64,000 nt of DNA from Hyphomicrobiaceae bacterium. Its GTDB lineage: Bacteria > Pseudomonadota > Alphaproteobacteria > Rhizobiales > Hyphomicrobiaceae. A program made the position numbers and the translations under genes. A model generated the notes under the pieces. That model searched no databases, had not been told where the DNA came from, and saw only the letters and a list, made by a program, of their open reading frames with translations. The stretch covers positions 23,676-87,675 of the forward strand of contig JAEUMD010000017.1 in NCBI GenBank assembly GCA_016793635.1. The letters run 5' to 3'. Positions 1 through 8,712 of the stretch are shown piece by piece. Every line of letters starts with the position of its first letter. Within the stretch, counting starts at the first letter, position 1.

Positions 1-1
1 T

Positions 2-811
2 GCCGACCAGGTCACCGGCTCCATGGAACGCGCCATGGCCGAGACCGAGCGCCGCCGCGAGAAGCAGCTCGCCTACAACGCCGCAAACGGCATCACGCCG
101 GAGAGCATCAAGCGCAACATCCACGACGTGCTGTCGTCGGTCTACGAGCAGGACCACGTGACGGTCGACGTGGGTCACGCCGAGGAAGGCGCGGCAGTCG
201 GGCACAATCTCACCGCGGTCATCGCCAATCTCGAAGAGCGCATGCGCGAGGCGGCCGCCGATCTCGAGTTCGAAACCGCGGCGCGACTGCGCGACGAGAT
301 CAAGCGGCTCAAGGAGACGGAGCTGGCCGTCGCCGACGATCCGCTGGCACGCCAGAGCGACGTCGAGGACCGTGCCGGCAGCTTTGACGGCAAGCGCAAG
401 TACGGCGCCAGCGCTAATCTGCCTCCCGCACGCAAGGGGGCGGCCAAGACCGCCGCGACCGCTGACGGCTCACGTGTGAAAACCGAGTACGAACCCGTGC
501 AGCCGACCTACGCGCAATCGACCTCGCGTATCAAGAAGCCGTCACTGGACGACATGGGACCTGGCACCGACCGCCCGGTGCCGCGCCGGCCGGAGGTCGA
601 TCCGCGAACCAAGGCGGGCGCGTTCGGCGAGGGCGTGCGCGGGCCGCACAAGCCGACGCTGGACGAGATGGGGCCGCATGCGATGCTGCCGCCACGCCAG
701 GGTGGCAAGTCGCTGCCGACGAAGCCAACGACGACCCGCGAGTTCGACGATCCGGCCGAGAAGGCCAAACGCCGCGGCCGTCCGAAAAAGACGGGGCGGC
801 CGGGGGCGTGA
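2..811 (+). CDS. uvrB: Excinuclease ABC subunit B, C-terminal part (5' truncated by window edge)
   Basis: The reading frame is open from the window edge, so only the C-terminal 269 residues are present. UvrB is the helicase-like damage-recognition subunit of UvrABC nucleotide excision repair, acting on DNA in the cytoplasm. The fragment begins with the typical helicase-motif VI neighbourhood ([19 protein letters not shown]), followed by the [17 protein letters not shown] stretch. A UVR domain ([24 protein letters not shown]) lies at about residues 76-100 of the fragment and is the UvrC-binding element. The remaining ~150 residues are a low-complexity basic tail with a twice-repeated KPSLDDMGP / KPTLDEMGP motif, a tail style I recall from Rhizobiales UvrB proteins. 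The identification is firm. The next gene downstream carries its own SOS box. Confidence 0.95.
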   Translation, partial: ADQVTGSMERAMAETERRREKQLAYNAANGITPESIKRNIHDVLSSVYEQDHVTVDVGHAEEGAAVGHNLTAVIANLEERMREAAADLEFETAARLRDEIKRLKETELAVADDPLARQSDVEDRAGSFDGKRKYGASANLPPARKGAAKTAATADGSRVKTEYEPVQPTYAQSTSRIKKPSLDDMGPGTDRPVPRRPEVDPRTKAGAFGEGVRGPHKPTLDEMGPHAMLPPRQGGKSLPTKPTTTREFDDPAEKAKRRGRPKKTGRPGA

Positions 812-900
812 TAAGTCCTTGACGCCGCTTTTCGACTTGCAAGGCTGCGGCCTGCGGTCGGCGGAGAAGAGCAGGTCCGCCAACTCGACACCGCCCTAAT

Positions 901-915
901 GTTCTTCTTTTGTTC
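901..915 (+). promoter_or_regulatory. LexA/SOS box (GTTC-N7-GTTC)
   Basis: The sequence GTTCTTCTTTTGTTC matches the alphaproteobacterial LexA operator GTTC-N7-GTTC exactly. It lies 90 bp after the uvrB stop and about 64 bp before the proposed GTG start of the next small gene, with a TACCAT -10-like hexamer between them. This suggests damage-inducible expression of that gene. Confidence 0.75.
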
Positions 916-978
916 TTGCGCCGCACCGCCAACATTGCTACCATCCTACGCATGTTGTCGCGTTGTGTGGAGGTTGCC

Positions 979-1344
979 GTGGAAGGGCTGAGTTGGGGCC
1001 GGTTCGAATGGCGGTTCTGTTCGAGTAGCTACGGCTTCGAGATCGGTTGCGACGGTCTGTACCCGACGCCTCGGCCTTCTCGGGCTCCCTCCGTTACCCG
1101 TCCGTTCACGGCGAGGGCCGGCACGATCGACGCCATCGGGGTGTCCCGGTCCTCGGAACCAAGGTCCGGGATACCGACGCATGCCGGAATTGGCTGGACC
1201 GACCGGGAGACGGCAAACCTGAGGCGCGGTTTCGCTGCCGGACATTCCGTTGCCGAGCTGGCGCACAATCACGCGCGCTCAAGATGGGCGGTCGAAGGCC
1301 AACTCATCAGGATGGGGCTGCTTGGGTGCAACCGGCCCGGTTGA
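979..1344 (+). CDS. Small HTH-like protein, probably SOS-regulated
   Basis: I do not recognise the gene as a named family. The frame is open from about 910. I prefer the GTG at 979 because a GGAGG lies five bases before it; an ATG at 952 is an alternative. The N-terminal ~65 residues are rich in Arg, Ser and Pro. The C-terminal ~45 residues (from GWTDRETANLRRGF to RMGLL) have the pattern of a Myb/SANT-like or sigma-like helix-turn-helix, as seen in short domains with an 'AEL(A)..H.RS..A(V)..(QL)..(M)GL' spacing. A perfect SOS box upstream implies LexA control. The function is unknown; a DNA-binding accessory role in the damage response is inference only. Coding status is moderately supported because the upstream half looks weak. 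Confidence 0.45.
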   Translation: MEGLSWGRFEWRFCSSSYGFEIGCDGLYPTPRPSRAPSVTRPFTARAGTIDAIGVSRSSEPRSGIPTHAGIGWTDRETANLRRGFAAGHSVAELAHNHARSRWAVEGQLIRMGLLGCNRPG

Positions 1345-1646
1345 ATGCGCAAGCAGGGCGCCGGGGCGAGTATTGCGCTTGCGTGGGGGCGGCGGTTTGG
1401 GCCGCCTCCTTGCGAACGGACTGCCTCGCCGCAATGGGCGTGATTGTCGCTTGGACCTAGGGGCCTGACGGAGATCCCCGATGCTTCTCTTGGCAAGACG
1501 CACGCCGGCTTCGGCGGTTCAACGCCGATATCTGCAGATGACGCATGGGCGCTTGAGCCCACGGTCCGTCGGGTGTTCATTGGTGCGAACCGCGGGCCAC
1601 ACCGGTTGCGGCACCCATCGCAGATCGAACTGGCGAGGCCCGCTCG

Positions 1647-2798
1647 TTGCTCAAGGTCGTACTCGCGCTCGGCACGACACAGACTTTGGCGTGGGCGTCG
1701 GGTATCTATATCCCTGCGATCCTGGCCGAGCCGATTGCTCGCGACTTGGCGACGTCGCCCAACATGCTGTTCGCGGCCGTGTCCCTGGCGCTGCTGATCT
1801 CGGCGTTGCTCGGGCCGCGCGTCGGCCGGCACATCGACATCGTCGGCGGACGGGGCGTGCTGGCTGGTTCCAATCTCCTGTTCGCGGCCGGCCTCACGCT
1901 GCTCGGTCTTGCGAACTCTCCAGCGATGCTGTTCGTCGCATGGGCAGTGCTCGGTGTGGCGCTGAGCTGCGGCCTCTACGATGCTGCGTTCGCGACGCTC
2001 AACCGCATCTTCGGTCTCGACGCTCGCGTGCCGATCAGCGGCATCACACTGATGGGCGGTCTCGCGAGCACCGTCGGCTGGCCGCTCACCGCCTGGGGCG
2101 TCGCCGAGATCGGATGGCGCGAGACGTGCTTTGCCTGGGCCGCAGCTCACCTCCTCATCGGCCTGCCGCTCAATGCCTTGATGCTACCTCGCGTGCCCCG
2201 CGCGGCGCCGAAGGTCGACAGTGCCGGCAAGCCCGACATGCGCATGGATCGCGCCATGTGGCTACTCGCATTCACCTTCGCCGCGGCATGGCTCGTCACG
2301 GGAGCAATGGCGGCACACCTGCCCCGCCTCATCATGGCGACGGGCGCCAGCTATTCCGACGCCATCCTCGCCGCGTCGCTGCTCGGACCGGCTCAGGTTG
2401 CCGCACGCATCGCGGAATTGACCTTCGGCGGTCGCATCCATCCGTTGATCTCGGCGCGTCTGGCGGTCACGGCGCACCCGCTCGGCGCGCTTCTGCTCGG
2501 CCTTGCCGGCGCCAAGCTGGCGGTTGTCTTCGCCATGTTGCACGGCGCGGGCAATGGCGTGATAACGATCGCACGCGGCACGGTGCCCCTGGCGGTGTTC
2601 GGACCCGAAAACTTCGGCTACCGCATCGGTCTGATCGGAGCGCCGTCGCGCATCGCGCAGGCCTTCGCGCCCCTGCTGTTCGGCCTGCTGATCGACCGCA
2701 TCGGGGCTGCCACCTTGCTTGTCACATCGGCGCTGAGCCTGTCGGCCTTGGTGGCGTTGTTGGTACTTTCGCCAACCGGTGGGCGGAGCGACCTCTGA
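1647..2798 (+). CDS. Major facilitator superfamily transporter
   Basis: The 383-residue protein is almost entirely hydrophobic, with about 12 predicted membrane segments, a loop of the motif-A type after the second helix (GPRVGRHIDIVGGRGVL, residues ~54-70) and a central loop around residues 190-205, as expected of an MFS permease. The start is a TTG preceded by GGCGAGG eight bases upstream; no ATG or GTG fits the frame better. The substrate cannot be read from sequence; the overall look (YbfB-like or OFA-like short MFS) is not specific. It is followed 63 bp later by a small membrane protein in the same direction. A 608-codon open frame overlaps it in another register and is a shadow. Confidence 0.8.
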   Translation: MLKVVLALGTTQTLAWASGIYIPAILAEPIARDLATSPNMLFAAVSLALLISALLGPRVGRHIDIVGGRGVLAGSNLLFAAGLTLLGLANSPAMLFVAWAVLGVALSCGLYDAAFATLNRIFGLDARVPISGITLMGGLASTVGWPLTAWGVAEIGWRETCFAWAAAHLLIGLPLNALMLPRVPRAAPKVDSAGKPDMRMDRAMWLLAFTFAAAWLVTGAMAAHLPRLIMATGASYSDAILAASLLGPAQVAARIAELTFGGRIHPLISARLAVTAHPLGALLLGLAGAKLAVVFAMLHGAGNGVITIARGTVPLAVFGPENFGYRIGLIGAPSRIAQAFAPLLFGLLIDRIGAATLLVTSALSLSALVALLVLSPTGGRSDL

Positions 2799-2861
2799 AC
2801 GCCTCTCGCCTCAGCGCCTGGGGCGCTAGCGGAGTTATCCACAGTTTTCGAAAGGACGAAC

Positions 2862-3122
2862 ATGGCTCGTCAAAACGGGGGCAGAGCCCTCCTTTCCACA
2901 CTGGCGCCCATCATCGCGGCGGCATGGATTGTCACCGTCGCCTATCTGGCTTGGCGCGGCTGGCCGCACGTCTCACTCGATCTCAGCGCCCAGGATGCGG
3001 CGACTCAGGCCGCCTATCGCACTGCCGTCATGCGGCATCTCACGGCCTATGCCGTGCTGGCCATCGCCCCTGCGGGGCTGCTCGTGCTCGCCGCCCGCTT
3101 CGTCGCGAACCGCATCCGCTAA
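2862..3122 (+). CDS. Small two-helix membrane protein, unknown function
   Basis: An 86-residue protein with two hydrophobic segments (about residues 10-30 and 60-80) separated by a short polar loop of ~30 residues. It starts at an ATG with AAAGGAC seven bases upstream. The first helix is LLSTLAPIIAAAWIVTVAYL-like and the protein ends in a basic RFVANRIR tail. Both termini are probably cytoplasmic. It lies just behind the MFS gene and may be cotranscribed. No family name can be assigned. Confidence 0.6.
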   Translation: MARQNGGRALLSTLAPIIAAAWIVTVAYLAWRGWPHVSLDLSAQDAATQAAYRTAVMRHLTAYAVLAIAPAGLLVLAARFVANRIR

Positions 3123-3430
3123 CGGCGGCGCACGGACACCACAGGCCTCTGAGGCCTCAGACGCGACAGTGGCGGCACTTGCGCAATGCTCAGGTGGATG
3201 CGAATGAAATGGGATGTGGCCGGATCGCCAGGGTGCGAACGGTTAGGATGGAAGCGCCCCGCGGTTTCATCGAAATCCGGCGCGGCACCCTGAACTCACT
3301 GTTATGAGTGCTATCCACGAGCGAACGGGATCGCAAGAGCGACGCCAGCTCTTGAGATAGGTCTCCAGCGGCTCGTACCACTCGTCGCCGCATCGATTGT
3401 CCCGCTCAAGACGGGGAGGCTCGCCGTACC

Positions 3431-3922
3431 ATGCTTTCCGCACGCACGCTCCTCGCCTCGGCTATCGCAACCGCCGTGGTCGCAACCTCCGGCACGGTCA
3501 CGGCTCTCGCCGACGACACGCCGTTCGCGACGCTCGCCGGAACTTGGTCAGGCGCAGGTCAGGTGCGGCTCGAGGGCGGCAAATACGAAGCGATCCGGTG
3601 CAAGGCCTATTACACGACGTCCTCGGGCGGCAAAGGCCTCGGCATGGCGATCCGCTGCGCCAGCTCGGCCACCAAGATCGAGATGCGCGCCAACCTGGCC
3701 TACGAGCAAGGCAGGATCACCGGCGACTGGGAAGAGCGCACCTATAATGCCGCCGGCAACGTAGCGGGCACCTCGACGGGTGACCACATGACGCTGACGA
3801 TCGACGGCGGCGGCTTGAGCGGCAGCCTCGCCGTGCGCCTCAGCGACAAGACCCAGATCGTCTCGATCTCCACCACCGGCTCGACCTTCCGCGGCCTCAA
3901 CCTCTCGCTCACGCGAGGTTGA
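3431..3922 (+). CDS. Exported protein with signal peptide, unknown function
   Basis: A 163-residue protein with a clear Sec signal peptide (positively charged start, hydrophobic core to residue ~25, probable cleavage after TALA|DD). The mature part begins with an FATLAGTWSGAGQVRLEGGKYE pattern, followed by a small beta-rich domain with two cysteines (RCKAYY and IRCASS), which could form a disulfide. The content (LAGTWSG, G-rich turns, alternating hydrophobics) suggests a lipocalin-like or immunoglobulin-like beta sandwich in the periplasm. I recall similar conserved hypothetical proteins in Rhizobiales, but no function is established from what I see. Confidence 0.7.
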   Translation: MLSARTLLASAIATAVVATSGTVTALADDTPFATLAGTWSGAGQVRLEGGKYEAIRCKAYYTTSSGGKGLGMAIRCASSATKIEMRANLAYEQGRITGDWEERTYNAAGNVAGTSTGDHMTLTIDGGGLSGSLAVRLSDKTQIVSISTTGSTFRGLNLSLTRG

Positions 3923-3947
3923 TTTCTCCTCGCCCGGTGTGGCCAGA

Positions 3948-3974
3948 ACGCAGGCGCGCGCGGCGCGCCCGCGT
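3948..3974. terminator. GC-rich hairpin after the exported-protein gene
   Basis: GGCGCGC (3953-3959) pairs with GCGCGCC (3963-3969) around a 3-nt loop, and is extended by ACGC/GCGT across one mismatch. It lies 26 bp after the stop of the preceding gene. There is no T-run, so intrinsic termination is only possible, not shown. Confidence 0.35.
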
Positions 3975-4111
3975 GATAGCATCTCCTTGATTTGCCAGAC
4001 TGGACACGCATCAAACGACCCGGCTGGCTGCTCGCTGGATTGCGCCGCGACGGTCGCTAGCTGGCGCCGCGTTACCTTGTGAGCACCCCTCAGAACTCTG
4101 GAGCCGACACG

Positions 4112-4507
4112 ATGATCATGAAGCGCGATCACAATACCTCGTCCCGCCACCATCGCCGGGCGCTCCTCGCCCTGGCGTCGGTCGCGGCTCTAGCCGGAGG
4201 TATGGCGGCGGCGGAGGCGGGTCGCATCGGCATCTCGCGCGACTATGGCTACAACGGCCTGCGTGACGGTTACGTCGTCGCGCACAGCCGCTTCGGAAAT
4301 GGCAGCATCACCGGCGCCGTGCGCCAAACGTCGGTTGGGCCGCAGGTGCGGCTGCCTGGTGGCACGTGGGAATATTGCCGCCGGAGCTGCTCGGAGACGC
4401 TGCGCGTCGAGACCGTCGATTACTGGGAAGGCAGGTCCGACGGTGCGTCGGGACTGTCGCAGGAATGCGGCCTGCTCGGCTGCCTCAGCGTCCGCATAGG
4501 CCGCTGA
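4112..4507 (+). CDS. Small exported protein with four conserved-looking cysteines
   Basis: About 131 residues. I chose the ATG at 4112 because a GGAG lies at a suitable distance; a GTG at 4079 would add 11 residues. A twin-basic start (RDHNTSSRHHRRALL) is followed by a hydrophobic stretch ending in AAAEAG, a likely Sec signal peptide. The mature part is about 100 residues and contains a repeated polar/aromatic pattern and cysteines in YCRRSC and ECGLLGC, suggesting two disulfides. The ends of these segments (WEYCRRSC, CLSVRIGR) recur in small periplasmic Rhizobiales proteins. Function unknown. Confidence 0.55.
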   Translation: MIMKRDHNTSSRHHRRALLALASVAALAGGMAAAEAGRIGISRDYGYNGLRDGYVVAHSRFGNGSITGAVRQTSVGPQVRLPGGTWEYCRRSCSETLRVETVDYWEGRSDGASGLSQECGLLGCLSVRIGR

Positions 4508-4629
4508 AAGCCACGGGGGAGCGGCGGGGGACCTGTTCATGCTCGCCGGCCCGCCCTGAATTTACCAATCGGCGGCCCCGCGAGCGCGGCCGCCTGGAAG
4601 TTCAATGCGATGGCTGGATAATCGTCCCG

Positions 4630-5292
4630 TCAGCGGATGAATGGATTGGTGCGCCGCTCGAGGCCGATGGTGCTTCCGGGGCCATGGCCACAAATGAACG
4701 CCCACTCGTCGCCGAGCGTCATCAGCTTCGACTTGATGGCGGCGATCAGTGCATCGTGATCTCCGTAGGGGAAATCGGTGCGTCCGATCGATCCGCGGAA
4801 CAATACGTCGCCGACGATCGCGAACTTCTGCGCCTGATTGAGGAAAACGACGGAGCCGGGAGAGTGCCCCGGGCAGTGGCGCACGTCGAATACGTGACGG
4901 CCGACGCTCACGCTGTCGCCTTCGTCGAGCCAGCGGTCGGGCGTGACGTTGCGGGCCGGGATGCCGTAGGACTGGCCCTGCTCCTCCAAATGATCGAGGA
5001 GCAGCTTGTCGGCGATGTGCGGCCCGATGATCTCGACGCCGAGCCGATCACGCAAATCGGCTGCACCCGCCGCGTGGTCGATGTGTCCGTGCGTCAGGAT
5101 GATCTTGTCGGGCTTGAACTTCATCTGCGCGATGCCGGCCATGATGCGCTCGAGTTCGCCACCCGGATCGACGACAGCGCCAACCTTGGTCTCGTCGTCC
5201 CATATCAGCGTGCAGTTCTGCTGGAACGGCGTCACCGGAATGATCGCCGCCTTGAGACCTTCGGGACGGGTGCTGGCGCTGGCTGAGGACAT
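4630..5292 (-). CDS. MBL-fold metal-dependent hydrolase (glyoxalase II / YcbL-like)
   Basis: About 220 residues on the minus strand, with the metallo-beta-lactamase metal-binding signature THGHIDHAAG (HxHxDH, about residue 67 onward), a third His in HCPGHSPGS, Asp in GDVLFRGSIGRTD and the terminal His in CGHGPGST. The short length without a C-terminal substrate domain and the PFQQNCTLIWDDET start are typical of the YcbL/glyoxalase-II-type subfamily, which hydrolyses thioesters such as S-lactoylglutathione; the substrate here is inferred. I start at the internal ATG (MSSASAS) rather than 13 codons upstream. The gene is convergent with the small exported gene before it and divergent from the next gene. 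Confidence 0.85.
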   Translation of the reverse strand: MSSASASTRPEGLKAAIIPVTPFQQNCTLIWDDETKVGAVVDPGGELERIMAGIAQMKFKPDKIILTHGHIDHAAGAADLRDRLGVEIIGPHIADKLLLDHLEEQGQSYGIPARNVTPDRWLDEGDSVSVGRHVFDVRHCPGHSPGSVVFLNQAQKFAIVGDVLFRGSIGRTDFPYGDHDALIAAIKSKLMTLGDEWAFICGHGPGSTIGLERRTNPFIR

Positions 5293-5441
5293 GTGGGCCC
5301 GTTGTTGTTGTGACCGATCGGCTCGGGTCAATGGAACTCACGGGTCATAGCCGAATTCGGCGATTGGTGCCAACACGCCCCGAGAATGCCGGCTGCACGG
5401 TCGCCGACGTCCGCACAGCGCGGGCCTGAGAGGAAACGAGA

Positions 5442-6530
5442 ATGAAGGTGCGCCGCAAACCGCGATCCATGTTCCGCGTCACGGCATTCGCATTGGCCGT
5501 CGCGGTCTTGGCATTCACCGTCCAACGCCTGTCGTCTCCGGCGCCCGATCGTCGCGAGCTGCTCGCAGCGGCGCGATCCTGGACCTACCAGTTGCAGGGG
5601 CTCGGCGGCGCGCTTCCCGGGCTCACGGCGTCGACCAGCGACCTCCTCGTCATCGATTACGCGAAGACGGGGAGCAACGGCACGTCGCCTCTCTCGGCCG
5701 ACGAGGTCGCGGCCCTCAAACGCAAACCGGACGGGGGCCGCCGTCTGGTGGTCGCGTATCTCTCGATCGGGGAGGCCGAGGAATATCGCCCGTACTGGCA
5801 GGCATCGTGGAAGGCGGATCCGCCCGCGTGGCTCGCCGAAAAGAACTGCCGCTGGCCCGACAATCATCTGGTTCGCTTCTGGCACGACGAGTGGGAAGAC
5901 CTCGCCTACCGCGGGCCGGAGTCCTACCTCGCCCGCATTCAAGCCGCCGGCTTCGACGGCGTCTACCTCGACCGAATCGACGTTTACGCCGAGGTCTCGC
6001 ATCCCAAGGGCGCCGGAAAGGCGGCGATGGTGTCGTTCGTGCGCAATCTCGCGGCCACGGCGCGGCGGAGCGTTCCGGGCTTTCTCGTCATCGCGCAGAA
6101 CGCCGAGGAGTTGCTGGAGGACACCTCTTACCGCGGCGTAATCGACGGCATCGCCAAGGAGGACCTGCTCTTTGGATTGACCGGGACGGGCGTGCGAAAT
6201 GGCGCCGACGAGATCAAATGGAGCACCGGTCAACTCACGCGCTTGCGTCGCGACGGCAAGGCCGTGCTCGTCGTCGAATACTTGAAATCGCAAACGGCCG
6301 TTGACGCCGCACGCCTGGAACTCGCCGGGCTCGGTTTCGTACCTGCCTTCCCTCCCCGCTCGCTCGATGGCAGCGATCCGCTCGCTCTCGTTGAAAACGC
6401 TTCAGGCGAAGGCGGCGGTGACGGTGCAGACCAGGGCGGCGAGCAGGATCGAGGCGGCGAGGCCGAAAAGGGCACGCCAGAATATGCACGGAGCAACTGC
6501 GCCACGTCCGCCAAGAACGGCGAGCCTTGA
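5442..6530 (+). CDS. GH114 / TM1410-like putative polysaccharide hydrolase, exported
   Basis: A 362-residue protein. The first ~30 residues form a signal anchor (FALAVAVLAFTV). The body has the hallmarks of the MJ1477/TM1410 family, related to GH114 endo-alpha-1,4-polygalactosaminidases: DLLVIDYAKTG, RRLVVAYLSIGEAEEYRPYW, and GFDGVYLDRIDVYAE, where the acidic residues of strand ends in a TIM barrel lie. It probably acts in the periplasm or outside the cell on a galactosamine-containing polymer, by family analogy only. After residue ~315 the sequence turns into a Gly/Glu/Asp-rich tail (ASGEGGGDGADQGGEQ) unlike the barrel, possibly an eroded end. The start codon follows a GAGAGGAAACGAGA ribosome-binding site. 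Confidence 0.75.
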   Translation: MKVRRKPRSMFRVTAFALAVAVLAFTVQRLSSPAPDRRELLAAARSWTYQLQGLGGALPGLTASTSDLLVIDYAKTGSNGTSPLSADEVAALKRKPDGGRRLVVAYLSIGEAEEYRPYWQASWKADPPAWLAEKNCRWPDNHLVRFWHDEWEDLAYRGPESYLARIQAAGFDGVYLDRIDVYAEVSHPKGAGKAAMVSFVRNLAATARRSVPGFLVIAQNAEELLEDTSYRGVIDGIAKEDLLFGLTGTGVRNGADEIKWSTGQLTRLRRDGKAVLVVEYLKSQTAVDAARLELAGLGFVPAFPPRSLDGSDPLALVENASGEGGGDGADQGGEQDRGGEAEKGTPEYARSNCATSAKNGEP

Positions 6531-6654
6531 TAACCTGCCATGTTTCTAAATGCAAAACGCTGCAGAACTTGGAGTTCGACTGATCGAAGCGCAATTTCGA
6601 TCTCTGGAAATTGGTTAAGGGAACGTTAATTCCCGTGCCAATTCCGCAAAAAAT

Positions 6655-6674
6655 AAGGGGCCCGAGGGCCCCTT
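6655..6674 (-). terminator. Rho-independent terminator of ctrA
   Basis: A 9-bp perfect inverted repeat (AAGGGGCCC ... GGGCCCCTT). Read on the minus strand it is followed directly by ATTTTTTG, i.e. a stem plus U-tract 37 bp past the ctrA stop. It is the clearest intrinsic terminator in the window. Confidence 0.85.
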
Positions 6675-6710
6675 GAAATGTTCTGCCGCACTCAAGGTGC
6701 ATTTTTCCAG

Positions 6711-7412
6711 TTAGGCGGCGACGTGCTTGTCGTCGTTGGGATCGCGCAGCACATAGCCACGACCCCACACCGTCTCGATGTAGCCGTTGCGATCGCCCGT
6801 CGCATCCTTGAGCTTCTTGCGCAGCTTGCAGATGAAGACGTCGATGATCTTGAGCTCGGGCTCGTCCATGCCACCGTAAAGATGATTGAGGAACATCTCC
6901 TTGGTAAGCGTGGTGCCCTTGCGCAGCGAGAGCAACTCGAGCATCTGGTATTCCTTGCCCGTCAGATGCACGCGCTGACCGTTGACCTCGACCGTCTTGG
7001 CATCGAGATTGACGCGAAGTTCGCCCGTCTCGATAACTGACTGTGCGTGCCCTTTCGAGCGACGCACGATGGCGTGGATGCGCGCGACGAGCTCGTCCTT
7101 GTGGAACGGTTTCGTCAGATAGTCGTCGGCACCGAAGCCGAGACCACGCACCTTATCCTCGATGCCGGCATGGCCGGAGAGGATCAATATCGGCGTCTGG
7201 ACCTTTGCAACGCGCAACATCTTGAGCACGTCGTAGCCGCTCATGTCGGGCAGCCCGAGATCCAGAAGGATGATGTCGTAGTCATAGAGCTTGCCGAGGT
7301 CTACGCCCTCCTCGCCAAGATCGGTTGTGTAGATGTTGAAGCCTTCGGACTGAAGCATCAGCTCGATGCTTTGCGCCGTGGCGCTGTCGTCCTCGATCAG
7401 TAGAACCCGCAT
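6711..7412 (-). CDS. ctrA: Cell-cycle master response regulator CtrA
   Basis: A 233-residue OmpR-type regulator. The receiver domain (1-~118) carries acidic residues at 8-9, the phospho-acceptor Asp51 in [14 protein letters not shown], and Lys in YLTKPF. The C-terminal winged helix contains [23 protein letters not shown] and [13 protein letters not shown], characteristic of CtrA rather than other OmpR members. In alphaproteobacteria CtrA, phosphorylated through CckA-ChpT, controls cell cycle, flagella and pili. Here it stands alone, with a long 5' intergenic region of 660 bp and a strong terminator. The upstream region contains TTAA-type half sites (e.g. 7521-7534, TTAACAAACCCTAA) compatible with autoregulation, but no exact TTAA-N7-TTAA. 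sciP, whose product inhibits CtrA in Caulobacter, is encoded 20 kb away in the same window. Confidence 0.95.
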   Translation of the reverse strand: MRVLLIEDDSATAQSIELMLQSEGFNIYTTDLGEEGVDLGKLYDYDIILLDLGLPDMSGYDVLKMLRVAKVQTPILILSGHAGIEDKVRGLGFGADDYLTKPFHKDELVARIHAIVRRSKGHAQSVIETGELRVNLDAKTVEVNGQRVHLTGKEYQMLELLSLRKGTTLTKEMFLNHLYGGMDEPELKIIDVFICKLRKKLKDATGDRNGYIETVWGRGYVLRDPNDDKHVAA

Positions 7413-8073
7413 GCCAGTTCCTCGTTAACCCGGTCGTGCCGCCGGGCCGCTGCCCCGTTTCGTGAAGAGAACTCAACTCGGCTCTCGCTAATGCATCGTT
7501 AGGAAAGTAACCCTCAGAGGTTAACAAACCCTAATTTTGTCTTGCGAACTGGCAGAGAATTCGACGCCCCGCTCTGCCAACCGCAATTCGCCCATTCGGT
7601 CCGACGCAAACCCGACCGATCGCCGCCGGCAGGCCGACAGCGCTCCGCCGCCCGCCGGAATGCCTCCGGCGCGGCAAACGGTTAACCGAATGCGATGTGT
7701 TGTATTACCCCTTCGACTGCGCCGATCCCCGAAGAACGAGCGTGCCTCGGATGCCCATCCGAACCATTCGCTCGCCTGCCCCTACGAGAATTCGCCACGA
7801 ATCCACGAGTAACAGAATTCGCCGTGCCGCCACAGTTCAGATCGCCCATTTTTGGGATGAGATTAAATACTTTGGAGCCAATCTCCGCCGCCGTTGCTTT
7901 ACCGCAACTTAAAACGCCTGTGGGATATTATCGCTCGATCAGCGTTGCAGACGCAGCAACGCATTCTCGGCACCGCGTTTGATATTCAATCCGACCGCGG
8001 AACTTGATCCGGGAATTGGCACGGAAATTGATTTACGATCATCGACGTTCGAATTTGTCTGGGGTATCGAACT
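7413..8073. other. Long intergenic region between ctrA and the fliJ-like gene
   Basis: 660 bp. It is less GC-rich than its surroundings around 7490-7550 and 7840-8050. Short open frames exist on the plus strand (7537-7812, 7695-7982) but they lack family features and ribosome-binding sites and I do not call them. GGTTAACC at about 7679 and TTAACAAACCCTAA at 7521 are possible CtrA half-site pairs. It probably holds the ctrA promoters. Confidence 0.5.
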
Positions 8074-8457
8074 ATGAAATCACCTGAGACGGCAATACGC
8101 GCGCTCCGTTTCGAAGCCGACGAGAAGGCCCGCCGCGTCGAGGATCTCGAACAGATGATCCGCGAGTTCGAGCAGGTTGCAACAGATCTCGAGCGACAGA
8201 TTCAGGCGGAAGAAGATCGCACCGGTATTCGCGACAGCTCCCATTTCGCCTATTCGACGTTTGCCCGCTCGGCGGCCCAGCGCCGCGAGAACCTGCTCAA
8301 TTCGGCACGCGGGCTGAGAGACCGCCTCGAAGTCGCTGTTCGCGAGCGTGATGAAGCGGTGGAGCAGATGTCTCGGGTTTCCGTAACCGAGCAGCGCACC
8401 CATTCGGGCCGCCCCCGCAGTCGCTCCGATCGCCACCACGGCACGCAGCTTCGCTAG
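8074..8457 (+). CDS. fliJ: FliJ-like coiled-coil protein
   Basis: A 127-residue, highly charged coiled-coil protein. The first 100 residues match the alphaproteobacterial FliJ pattern I recall: a short start, RALRFEADEKARRVEDLEQMI, a central SHFAYSTFARSAAQRRENLLNSA segment and a final helix RDRLEVAVRERDEAVEQM. FliJ is the stalk-like partner of the flagellar export ATPase FliI. In many Rhizobiales a fliI-fliJ pair lies next to ctrA; here no fliI is present in the window. The last ~26 residues (from VSVTEQR) are Arg/Ser/His-rich rather than coiled coil, suggesting an eroded or altered C-terminus. Either it serves a flagellar apparatus encoded elsewhere or it is a relic. Confidence 0.6.
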   Translation: MKSPETAIRALRFEADEKARRVEDLEQMIREFEQVATDLERQIQAEEDRTGIRDSSHFAYSTFARSAAQRRENLLNSARGLRDRLEVAVRERDEAVEQMSRVSVTEQRTHSGRPRSRSDRHHGTQLR

Positions 8458-8712
8458 AGCGTCATAGCCTTTGCTGGAATAGCGCCCAAGTTTCTTCACG
8501 TTGCGGATCGAACGCAAAACCGTCAGGTGAGGGCGTGATCTACGCTTTTGACGGAGGCGCGGAGTGCTTCGATATCGAACGTTCGCCCATTTTCCCCACT
8601 CCTAGAATGGGACATTACCGAGGCGCGCACCCTTCGCGGGTTCGCGCCTCGTAACGTTTTGACGCAGCGCCGTTCAAATCGGATTGAATAGGAATTTTCG
8701 CGTCGATCGCGG

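Noticed and set aside
1481-3307. 608-codon open frame overlapping the MFS gene
   Set aside because: It is a high-GC shadow frame, Arg/His/Ala-rich with no domain, while the other frame encodes a clean 12-helix transporter.
6230-6541. Possible minus-strand membrane helix opposite the GH114-like C-terminus (reading WRALFGLAASILLAALVCTV)
   Set aside because: It looks like a helix but the frame has no usable start codon and no ribosome-binding site; probably chance in GC-rich DNA.
7537-7982. Short plus-strand open frames upstream of ctrA
   Set aside because: No family features, no ribosome-binding site, Arg/Pro/Ser-rich composition; they lie in what must be promoter DNA.
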